Origin: an uncultured Collinsella sp.
Lineage (GTDB): Bacteria; Actinomycetota; Coriobacteriia; Coriobacteriales; Coriobacteriaceae
Direction: 5' to 3'
DNA: 64,000 nt
Assembly (NCBI GenBank): GCA_900768795.1
Contig: CAAGEH010000010.1
Coordinates: forward strand, 1 to 64,000
This document shows, piece by piece, positions 33,806-40,771 of the stretch. Position 1 is the first letter of the stretch; each line of letters starts with the position of its first letter. The notes under the pieces were generated by a model. It searched no databases, was not told the origin of the DNA, and saw only the letters and a list, made by a program, of their open reading frames with translations. Made by a program: the position numbers and the translations under genes.

Positions 33806-33838
33806 CGCCCCATGCAGCCCGGTTGTATGGGGCGTTTT
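33806..33838 (+). terminator. Terminator after the ROK kinase
   Basis: CGCCCCAT (33806-33813) pairs with ATGGGGCG (33827-33834), followed by tttt. It lies 29 bases after the stop. Confidence 0.85.
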
Positions 33839-33920
33839 CATGCCGTGCGCATGTGTTGGACGCGTCGCTCGCGTGCTACCATAGATGCGTCTGACAAAAC
33901 ACCATATGTGGAGGAAACCC

Positions 33921-34841
33921 ATGGCAAACGTTCTTGTCTTTGGTCATCAGAGCCCCGATAACGACGCCATCATGAGCGCCGTCGTTCTTTCTCAGCTGCT
34001 CAATCAGGTCGAGTATGCTGGCAACACCTATGAGGCATGCGCCCTCGGTGCGCTGCCTGCTGAATCTGCAAAGCTATTGGCAGATGCCGGTATCGCCGAG
34101 CCGCGCCAGATTTCTTCTGTTGACGAGGGCCAGCTTGTGGTTCTTACCGACCACAACGAGAGCGCTCAGTCTGTCGAGGGCCTCAAGTCCGCGACCGTCT
34201 TTGGCGTTGTCGACCATCACCGTATCGGCGATTTCGAGACCGCCGGTCCGCTCCACTACATCTGCCTGCCCTGGGGTTCCACCTGCACGATCGTGACTAA
34301 GCTCGCCGAGGTTCTTGGCGTCGAGCTCACCGATGTCCAGGCAAAGCTCCTGCTTTCGGCCATGATGACCGATACGCTCATGCTCAAGAGCCCCACCACC
34401 ACCGATGTCGATTGCGCCGTTGCGGCAAAGCTCGGCGAGCAGGTGGGTGTCGATCCCGTCAAGTTCGGCATGGAGGTGTTCCTCTCCCGCCCGTCCGGTT
34501 CGTTTACCGCTGCGGAGATGGTCGGTAACGATGTCAAGATGTTCGAGCCTGCCGGCAAGAAGCTGCTGATCGGTCAGTACGAGACCGTTGACAAGACTCG
34601 TGCGCTCGGCATGATCGACGAGATTCGTTCTGCCATGCGCGCGCTCGCATCCGAGAAGGGCGCCGACGGCATGGTCCTCTGCATCACCGACATCATGGAG
34701 GAGGGATCGCAGGTCCTGCTCGAGGGCGACACCGAGGTCGCTCAGAAGGGTCTGGGCATCGCCGACGAGCACGATGGCGTTTGGATGCCGGGCGTTCTTT
34801 CCCGCAAGAAGCAGGTTGCCGCGCCGATTATGGCTCAGTAA
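33921..34841 (+). CDS. ppaC: Manganese-dependent inorganic pyrophosphatase
   Basis: Hydrolyses pyrophosphate; family II, DHH superfamily. ATG 33921 follows GGAGGAAACCC. 306 residues: metal-binding VFGHQSPDNDAIMSAV near the N-terminus, VDHHRIGDF (the DHH motif), MLKSPTTTDVDCA, and the C-terminal substrate loop SRKKQVAAPI. The length is normal for CBS-free members. A likely -10 precedes it (gctaccatag). Followed by a minisatellite and a strong terminator. Confidence 0.97.
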   Translation: MANVLVFGHQSPDNDAIMSAVVLSQLLNQVEYAGNTYEACALGALPAESAKLLADAGIAEPRQISSVDEGQLVVLTDHNESAQSVEGLKSATVFGVVDHHRIGDFETAGPLHYICLPWGSTCTIVTKLAEVLGVELTDVQAKLLLSAMMTDTLMLKSPTTTDVDCAVAAKLGEQVGVDPVKFGMEVFLSRPSGSFTAAEMVGNDVKMFEPAGKKLLIGQYETVDKTRALGMIDEIRSAMRALASEKGADGMVLCITDIMEEGSQVLLEGDTEVAQKGLGIADEHDGVWMPGVLSRKKQVAAPIMAQ

Positions 34842-34858
34842 ATTCGTTAACAAGTCAG

Positions 34859-34957
34859 GCAAACGGCGCATGGGTTGTGTACGAGCATTCGGCAAACGGT
34901 GCATGAGTTGCGCGCGAGCATCCGACATGCAGCTCGTGTGCATTCGGCAAACTGCGC
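34859..34957. repeat. 33-bp degenerate tandem repeat after ppaC
   Basis: Units start with gcaaacgg at 34859 and 34892 (period 33), followed by a 22-base partial unit and another gcaaactg at 34947. Unit text is roughly gcaaacggtgcatgagttgc then gcgcgagcattcg. Contiguous units without spacers. Confidence 0.75.
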
Positions 34958-34999
34958 GCGAGCGTCGGACGAGCACTGCGTAAACATCAGACAAACATC

Positions 35000-35034
35000 G
35001 GGGACATTTTCCATTTGGAAAGTGTCCCCTTTTT
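35000..35034 (+). terminator. Terminator after ppaC
   Basis: GGGGACATTTTCC (35000-35012) pairs with ggaaagtgtcccc (35017-35029), followed by a run of T to 35034. Confidence 0.9.
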
Positions 35035-35196
35035 GTGGGCTTGACGTGCGGCTTAGATTGAAACGACCATGCGCAGGGTAGCCTAGACTAAGAGATTTCG
35101 CGTGAGGACGCGACCTGTCGACCGTGGCGGGCCGCGTTTTTGTTGGCGCGCCGCATGCGCCCGCACGTGTTCAGACGGCATAGAAAGGAAGCCGCC

Positions 35197-36552
35197 ATGG
35201 ATGCATTAGAGGCCCGCGAGCAGCTGTTCGACAAAAGACAGCGCAAGCGTTTCGAGCGTCACGATATTTGGGAGCGCATCAGCGAAAACGGAACTATCTC
35301 GGCTGCGGTGATGGTGCTCGCCGCCGTCGCAGCTGTCATCTGCGCAAATACCGATGCGTACGAGCCCATCCATCATGTTCTGGAGGCGCCGTTGCGTTTC
35401 GGCTTGGGGCCGTGGACCGTCGCGATTTCGGTCGAGGCATTCATCAACGATTTCCTCATGGCGATTTTCTTTTTGCTCGTGGGTATCGAACTCAAATACG
35501 AGATGACCGTAGGGGAGCTCAAGCATCCGCGTCAGGCGCTGTTGCCCATGCTCGCCGCGGTGGGCGGCGTTGTGGTGCCCGCCTGCATCTACGTGCTGTT
35601 CAACCGCGGGGGCGCCGTTCAGGGCTGGGCTATTCCGATGGCAACCGACATTGCCTTCGCGCTCGGCGTCCTGTCGCTTTTGGGCAATCGCGTGTCCGCG
35701 GGCGTGCGTGTGTTCTTCTCTACGCTCGCCATCGCCGATGATTTGATTTCCATCGCCGCAATCGCTCTTTTCTATGGTCAAAGCACCAATTTGTTATGGT
35801 TGGGAGCAGCGGCTCTGGTGACCGTGGCGCTTGTTGCGCTCAATCGCACGAATCATTATCGGCTGGCGCCGTACGTGACGCTGGGACTCGTTTTATGGTT
35901 CTGCATGTACAACTCGGGCGTGCACGCCACGCTCGCAGGCGTAATCCTGGCGTTTACCGTGCCGGCAAAGTGCGGGGTCAAGTTGAGCCATCTGACCGAT
36001 TGGCTGGGAGAGTGCCTGCCCGATCTCGAGGATACTTACGACGAGGAAAACCATATTTTGGGTCAGCACGATTTTACGCATGCGACGACCAAGGTCGAGC
36101 GCGTCATGCACCGCGTGACGCCCCCGCTCGTGCGCCTGGAGCGCATGGTCGATACCCCGGTCAACTTCGTGATCCTGCCGCTTTTTGCATTCGCGAATGC
36201 CCAGGTGCGTCTTGTGGGCGTTGAACTGGGGACCCTGCTTGCCGATCCCGTGACGCTCGGAACGTATTTCGGCATGCTGCTCGGTAAGCCCATCGGTATT
36301 TTTGCGGTAACGTATGTGCTGGTTAAGGCTGGTATTTCTGAACTTCCGCGCAATGTTTGCTGGAAGCACATCGCGGGTGTGGGCATCCTCGGGGGCATTG
36401 GGTTCACGATGTCGATTTTGATTTCGGGGTTGGCGTTTCCGGCTGCGGAGTTTGAGGTCCTTGCCGCTAAGGCAGCGATTCTCGCCGGTTCGGTAACCGC
36501 GGCGGTGGTCGGCATGCTCTACATGAATGCGCTCTGCAAACGCAAGAACTAG
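35197..36552 (+). CDS. nhaA: Na+/H+ antiporter NhaA
   Basis: Exchanges cytoplasmic sodium for external protons; about 12 membrane helices. ATG 35197 follows GAAAGGAAG. 451 residues. The ion-binding aspartate pair is in STLAIADDLISIAAIALFYG, preceded by the assembly motif ATDIAFALGVLSLL; other NhaA blocks include NDFLMAIFFLLVGIELKYE and GIGFTMSILISGLAF near the end. The N-terminal 40 residues are a charged extension (KRQRKRFERHDIWER), and a cytoplasmic loop around 270-310 is long and charged (LEDTYDEENHILGQHD). It is transcribed alone. Confidence 0.97.
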   Translation: MDALEAREQLFDKRQRKRFERHDIWERISENGTISAAVMVLAAVAAVICANTDAYEPIHHVLEAPLRFGLGPWTVAISVEAFINDFLMAIFFLLVGIELKYEMTVGELKHPRQALLPMLAAVGGVVVPACIYVLFNRGGAVQGWAIPMATDIAFALGVLSLLGNRVSAGVRVFFSTLAIADDLISIAAIALFYGQSTNLLWLGAAALVTVALVALNRTNHYRLAPYVTLGLVLWFCMYNSGVHATLAGVILAFTVPAKCGVKLSHLTDWLGECLPDLEDTYDEENHILGQHDFTHATTKVERVMHRVTPPLVRLERMVDTPVNFVILPLFAFANAQVRLVGVELGTLLADPVTLGTYFGMLLGKPIGIFAVTYVLVKAGISELPRNVCWKHIAGVGILGGIGFTMSILISGLAFPAAEFEVLAAKAAILAGSVTAAVVGMLYMNALCKRKN

Positions 36553-36567
36553 AGCGGTGACCTGCGC

Positions 36568-36666
36568 CTGTCCGGCACGGCCACTCTCGAATACCTGAAC
36601 CCGTCCGGCACGGGAGCTCTGGAATATCTGCTCCCGTCCGGCACGGACTCTCTCGAATACCTTGAG
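36568..36666. repeat. 33-bp tandem repeat, three units
   Basis: The word tccggcacgg starts at 36571, 36604 and 36637, giving an exact 33-base period; each unit also has ctcgaatacc or ggaatatct. Two of the three units contain the small palindrome CCCGTCCGGCACGGG. On the minus strand the repeats are open in the frame that follows the stop of the small gene at 36672, giving RYSR-x2-VPDG repeats of 11 residues. Confidence 0.85.
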
Positions 36667-36671
36667 TCGAC

Positions 36672-36926
36672 CTATTCCACCGTACCGTAGACGGCGCCCC
36701 AGCCATGGGCGGCGAGCGCCGAGTTAAGCTGGTCGCAGAGGGCCTGACGGTCGTAGACGCCAGGCGGCAGCAGATTGACGATCTCCATGAGATCAGGCGT
36801 CAAATCGACGATTTCCGCCTGCACGATAAGATCGAGGCGGTCGATCGTCTTACGGCTCACGAAAAGGCCCTCGACGAGCCTTTGAAGGTCGCCGAATTCC
36901 TCGGCTCGAAATGCGCCAAGTTGCAA
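36672..36926 (-). CDS. Small protein of unknown function
   Basis: 84 residues. The start is a TTG at 36926, strongly supported by AAGGAGG 8 bases upstream on the coding strand. The sequence begins QLGAFRAEEFGDLQRLVEG and continues through VQAEIVDLTPDLMEIVNLLPPGVYDRQALCDQLNSALAAHGW. It reads as a compact mostly helical domain with no membrane segment or signal peptide. I do not recognise the family. Convergent with nhaA, divergent from the aminotransferase. A 33-bp minisatellite starts directly after its stop, in frame. Confidence 0.7.
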   Translation of the reverse strand: MQLGAFRAEEFGDLQRLVEGLFVSRKTIDRLDLIVQAEIVDLTPDLMEIVNLLPPGVYDRQALCDQLNSALAAHGWGAVYGTVE

Positions 36927-37102
36927 TGCAGCCGCCTCCTTATGAACGCCTTCAAACGAAATGCAGAGGCCATTGTAAACGCCTGCTCGCGTGTTTGCGT
37001 GGCCAGTCTTTTGTTCGTTAAACCTGGCATCTAATTGTAGGTGGAAGAGCCGCTCACGGCTATACTTTAAAAGGTTATAGCTCGCTCACGAAAGGCCGCA
37101 CC

Positions 37103-38410
37103 ATGCAGAACGTTTATCAGAAGATGTCCGATTCCGAGCTCGATGCGGCCCTTGCCGCTCTATCCCATGAGGTCGACGAGGTGCGCGCAAAGGGGCTTGC
37201 GCTCGACATGGCACGCGGCAAGCCCTCGCCCGCGCAGGTCGACATCTCGCGTCCGATGCTCGACATCCTCAACTCCGCTTCCGATCTGCATGACGGCAAC
37301 GTTGATTGTTCCAATTACGGATGCTTTGAGGGCATTCCCTCGGCGCGCAAGCTCGCGGGAGAATTTCTCGGTTGCCCTGCTGACCAGACGCTCGTCCTGG
37401 GTTCGTCGAGCCTGCTGATCGAGCATGATATCGCTGGCGTTTTTTGGCGTTGCGGGACTTGTGGCAATGCCCCGTGGAGCGAGTATGCCGCCGCGCACGA
37501 TGGCACTCCGGTCAAGTTCCTCTGCCCGGCGCCGGGATACGATCGCCACTTCGGCATCACTGCAGATCTGGGTATCGAGAACGTCGCGGTTGCCATGACG
37601 GAAACCGGTCCCGACATGGACGAGGTCGAGCGTCTTGTTGCCGCCGATGATTCCATCAAGGGCATCTGGCTCGTTCCGAAGTACTCCAACCCCACGGGCG
37701 TGACGTTCTCGGATGAGACGGTGCGTCGCCTCGCCGAGATGAAGACCGCAGCTCCCGATTTCCGTATCTTCTGGGATAACGCCTACTGCGTGCACGACCT
37801 GTACGATGAGACCGATGAGCTCGCCAACATCTTTGACCTGGCGCGTGCGGCGGACAACGAGGACCGTGTGGTCGCCTTTGCCTCGACGTCTAAAATCACG
37901 TTTCCGGGTGCGGGCATCGGTTTCGTCGGCGCATCTCCAGCGGTCATTGCGGAGTTTGCTGCCCGCCTCAAGGCCGGCCTTATCAGTGCGGACAAGATGA
38001 ATCAGCTGCGCCACGTGCGCTTTATGCCGACGCTCGACGCGGTCAAGGAGCATATGAAGAAGCATGCCGAGTTCTTGCGTCCGCGTTTTGAGGCCGTGGA
38101 GCAAAAGCTTACCGAGGGTCTGGGTGACACGGGCTGTGCTACTTGGACGCATCCGCGCGGCGGCTACTTCGTGAGCTTTGACGGCCCCGTGGGTTCCGCC
38201 AAACGCGTGGGTGCGCTTTGCGCAGAGCTCGGCGTCAAGCTGACCCCTGCAGGAGCGACCTTCCCGTACGGCAAGGACCCCAACGACACCAACATCCGTA
38301 TCGCGCCGAGCTATCCCACGATTGAGGACCTAAAGAGTGCACTCGATGTTCTCGTGCTCGCGGTCAAGTATGTGTCTGCCCAGCTCGCAAAGGAGGAGCG
38401 CGCGGCATAA
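37103..38410 (+). CDS. PLP-dependent aminotransferase, aspartate aminotransferase type Ic
   Basis: 435 residues, ATG 37103 after GAAAGGCCGCACC. It matches the class I fold-type group listed as an aspartate aminotransferase family often labelled MocR-like or type Ic: LDMARGKPSPAQVDISRPMLDIL near the N-terminus, NYGCFEGIPSARKLAGEFLG, LVPKYSNPTGVTFSDETVRRLA, the Asp/Tyr pair in FRIFWDNAYCVHDLY, and the PLP lysine in FASTSKITFPGAGIGFVG. The Arg for the substrate carboxylate is in NIRIAPSYPT. Aspartate/oxoglutarate is the likely reaction. It stands alone; the next gene is a STAS protein 167 bases on. Confidence 0.92.
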   Translation: MQNVYQKMSDSELDAALAALSHEVDEVRAKGLALDMARGKPSPAQVDISRPMLDILNSASDLHDGNVDCSNYGCFEGIPSARKLAGEFLGCPADQTLVLGSSSLLIEHDIAGVFWRCGTCGNAPWSEYAAAHDGTPVKFLCPAPGYDRHFGITADLGIENVAVAMTETGPDMDEVERLVAADDSIKGIWLVPKYSNPTGVTFSDETVRRLAEMKTAAPDFRIFWDNAYCVHDLYDETDELANIFDLARAADNEDRVVAFASTSKITFPGAGIGFVGASPAVIAEFAARLKAGLISADKMNQLRHVRFMPTLDAVKEHMKKHAEFLRPRFEAVEQKLTEGLGDTGCATWTHPRGGYFVSFDGPVGSAKRVGALCAELGVKLTPAGATFPYGKDPNDTNIRIAPSYPTIEDLKSALDVLVLAVKYVSAQLAKEERAA

Positions 38411-38577
38411 GGCGTGCGCGTCCAAGACCGATACACGGATTTCGGGCAAACGCCCCGCTCGTGCATTTTTTGCATGGATGCCTTTGCCCGTCGTTTGCAA
38501 CATTGAGCACGGGTACAAAAGGGTGCAATGTCGTTTCGCGCGCCGTTACCGCCGCTGGATATATAAAAGGAGCCACC

Positions 38578-38892
38578 ATGGATCTGGGAATAAAAACCGA
38601 CCCAAAGCCCGAACGCTACACCATCTTCGTTTCGGGAGAGATTGATATTTCGAATGCCGAGCAGCTGCGCAATGCGGTTGACCTGGCATTTGAGCAACCG
38701 ACCGAAAAAGTCGTGCTCGACTTGGCTGATGTGAGCTACATCGATTCGACGGGCATCGGCGTGCTCGTGGGGGCAGCTCATCATGCCGCCGACCACGGCA
38801 AGGCATTTGCCGCTATCAACGCCCAAAACGGCGTGATGCGCGTGGTCGAATTGCTCGGTGTGGGAAAAGACATCAACATTTCGGCTGCTTAA
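38578..38892 (+). CDS. STAS-domain anti-sigma factor antagonist
   Basis: 104 residues from ATG 38578, with AAAGGAGCCACC upstream. A single SpoIIAA-like STAS domain: YTIFVSGEIDISNAEQLRNAV, VVLDLADVSYIDSTGIGVLVGAAHHA, where the Ser of DSTG is the usual phosphorylation site, and a C-terminal VMRVVELLGVGKDINIS. Such proteins bind or release a serine-kinase anti-sigma factor. No kinase or sigma factor is adjacent, so the partner must be elsewhere. Confidence 0.93.
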   Translation: MDLGIKTDPKPERYTIFVSGEIDISNAEQLRNAVDLAFEQPTEKVVLDLADVSYIDSTGIGVLVGAAHHAADHGKAFAAINAQNGVMRVVELLGVGKDINISAA

Positions 38893-38940
38893 CCTGCTGC
38901 TACAGGGGTGCAAGAGCCTGAATATATGTGATATGGTACG

Positions 38941-38969
38941 GCGCCTGAGCGTACGGTACGCTCGGGCGC
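38941..38969 (+). terminator. Hairpin between STAS gene and tat genes
   Basis: GCGCCTGAGCGTA and TACGCTCGGGCGC pair with one mismatch around cgg. There is no T-run; the next bases (ctatactag) look like a -10 for the tat unit, so the hairpin may border the promoter. Confidence 0.5.
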
Positions 38970-39052
38970 TATACTAGTGCGAGTTTTGTTAACGAGTTCC
39001 GGCCGAATGGCGCGGTGCGGGCTCGGTTCATAATCGAGCCTTGGAGGTATCT

Positions 39053-39712
39053 GTGTTCGGTATTGGAGAAGGCGAGCTGGCGATCATTTTGGTCTTCGGC
39101 TTCCTGCTGTTCGGACCCGACAAACTGCCTGCGATGGGACGCACGATCGGCCGCGCGATCCGTCAATTCCGCGAGACGCAGGAAAAGATGACGTCGGTTG
39201 TTCAATCCGAGATCATCGACCCCGTCTCGGATGCGATGAACAGCGACATGGACGACGATGACGATATCGACGAAGATGACGACGGTATCGAAGAGGAGCC
39301 CGAGGACAGGCAGGAGACGTTTGCGGAGCGCCGCGCTCGTCTGGCTGCCGAGCGCGCTGCTCAAGATGACGATGATGATGGCGAAGACGACGATGAGGTA
39401 GCTGACGGCGACGTCGACGCGGACGCCGACAGCTCCGATGACGACATCGAGGAGGATGACGAGTCCGACGTCGCCGATTCTGACGATGCCGATGAGGACG
39501 CCTCTGCAGAGGAAGACGTTGCCCCGGAGGTTCGCACTACGGCCAATCTCTATGCGCGCCGTCCGCGCAAGCATCAGGCGGTTATCGACCAGCTCGCCCG
39601 CGAGCTCGCTGCCGATGACGACGATAACGACGAAGCTGACGACGTTACCGAGAGCGACAGCGCAGACGATGCCGCCGCAGATGCGGACGCTCAGGAAGGC
39701 GGTGACGAGTAA
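39053..39712 (+). CDS. tatB: Twin-arginine translocase subunit TatA/TatB with acidic tail
   Basis: Sec-independent export of folded proteins. The GTG at 39053 follows TTGGAGGTATCT and gives the canonical start FGIGEGELAIILVFGFLLFGPDKLP: one membrane helix at about 7-22, the FGPDKLP hinge, then the amphipathic helix MGRTIGRAIRQFRETQEK. This reads more like TatB than TatA. It is 219 residues long, and residues from about 65 on are dominated by Asp and Glu (long runs), broken only by a basic patch YARRPRKHQ near 164. The stop overlaps the tatC start (TAATG), so the two are coupled. Confidence 0.9.
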   Translation: MFGIGEGELAIILVFGFLLFGPDKLPAMGRTIGRAIRQFRETQEKMTSVVQSEIIDPVSDAMNSDMDDDDDIDEDDDGIEEEPEDRQETFAERRARLAAERAAQDDDDDGEDDDEVADGDVDADADSSDDDIEEDDESDVADSDDADEDASAEEDVAPEVRTTANLYARRPRKHQAVIDQLARELAADDDDNDEADDVTESDSADDAAADADAQEGGDE

Positions 39713-40518
39713 TGCCAGTCGGACCTGCTCGTATGCCTTTGATGGACCATCTCGGTGAGCTTCGCCGCCGTTTGACCATCGTAATCGTTTCCGTCGTCGT
39801 TGCCGCTATCGTCATGTATTTCGCGACGCCCGTCGTGGTCGGCATTCTCACCGACCCCATCAAGAGCTTCGTTCCCCACGGCAAGTTCTACATCACGACG
39901 ACGCTCGGCGGCTTCTCGCTGCGTTTCAGTATTGCCGTCAAGCTCGGTGTCGTTATGTGCACGCCGATGATCATCTGGCAGATTTTCGGCTTCTTTCTCC
40001 CGGCGCTCCGCCCCAACGAGCGCAAATGGGTCGTTCCGACGGTTTTTGCTGCCGTCGTCCTGTTTTTCCTCGGTGCCATTTTCTGCTACTTCGTTATCAT
40101 TCCCGCCGGTTTCCAATGGTTGATCGGCGAGACCAACGCCGTCGCAACGACGCTGCCCGATCTGGAGAACTACATCAATATCGAGATGCTCTTCATGATC
40201 GGCTTCGGTGTGGCATTTGAGTTGCCGCTCATCATCTTCTACCTGATCGTGTTCCATATCGTGAGCTACGCTTCGTTCCGCAGCGCGTGGCGCTATATCT
40301 ACGTTGGCCTACTCGTTGCCTCCGCAATCATTACGCCCGACGGCTCGCCCGTCACACTCGGATTGCTGTTCGGCGCGCTCATCTCGCTCTATGAGATTTC
40401 GCTTTTTATCGCACGTATGATTATCGTCGCGCGCGATGGCAAGAAGGGCCTGTTCGAAAGTCGTTTGAGCTTCTTCGGCGACGACGATGACGACGAAGAC
40501 GAGGATGACGACGAATAA
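39712..40518 (+). CDS. tatC: Sec-independent protein translocase TatC
   Basis: 268 residues with six membrane helices. The N-terminal MPLMDHLGELRRRLT is the family signature that recognises the twin-arginine signal. Later blocks: FSLRFSIAVKLGVVMCTPMIIWQIFGFFLPAL and NYINIEMLFMIGFGVAFELPLIIFYL. The last 15 residues are nearly all Asp and Glu, like the TatB tail. The start overlaps the stop of tatB. Followed by a strong terminator. Together these two genes form a minimal Tat operon; a separate tatA, if needed, is elsewhere. Confidence 0.96.
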   Translation: MPVGPARMPLMDHLGELRRRLTIVIVSVVVAAIVMYFATPVVVGILTDPIKSFVPHGKFYITTTLGGFSLRFSIAVKLGVVMCTPMIIWQIFGFFLPALRPNERKWVVPTVFAAVVLFFLGAIFCYFVIIPAGFQWLIGETNAVATTLPDLENYINIEMLFMIGFGVAFELPLIIFYLIVFHIVSYASFRSAWRYIYVGLLVASAIITPDGSPVTLGLLFGALISLYEISLFIARMIIVARDGKKGLFESRLSFFGDDDDDEDEDDDE

Positions 40519-40567
40519 GTTGCAGTGCCCATGCTAGGGGCTGCAGTCCCATTGCGAACTCTGCTCG

Positions 40568-40603
40568 ATGCGACACGGAAAGAACTTCCGTGTCGCATTT
40601 TTT
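40568..40603 (+). terminator. Terminator after tatC
   Basis: ATGCGACACGGAA (40568-40580) pairs with TTCCGTGTCGCAT (40586-40598), followed by a run of T. Located about 50 bases after the tatC stop. Confidence 0.92.
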
Positions 40604-40771
40604 GACGTGCGATTTTTCGTTTGAGTGGGTATCTGAGTTAGTATCGCCGGCATAGTTGTGGTACGTTGCCGTAGATTGAAACGAGTCGACCGGGTGATGC
40701 CGGCGCCTCGATAGGGGCGTAAGTCGCCGACCAGAAGGGTGGGCGCGGCCAAAGAGCAAAGGAGCCTCATC

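Larger units (their letters stand above)
34842..35196. other. Intergenic region with 33-bp repeats and terminator
   Basis: 355 bases between two plus-strand genes. It contains the minisatellite (34859-34957), a terminator (35000-35034) and the promoter region of nhaA. No gene is supported. Confidence 0.6.

Noticed and set aside
36568..36666. CRISPR array candidate (33-bp repeats)
   Set aside because: Units are contiguous without spacers, repeat sequence is not palindromic in the CRISPR manner, and there are no cas genes. The same holds for 34859-34957.
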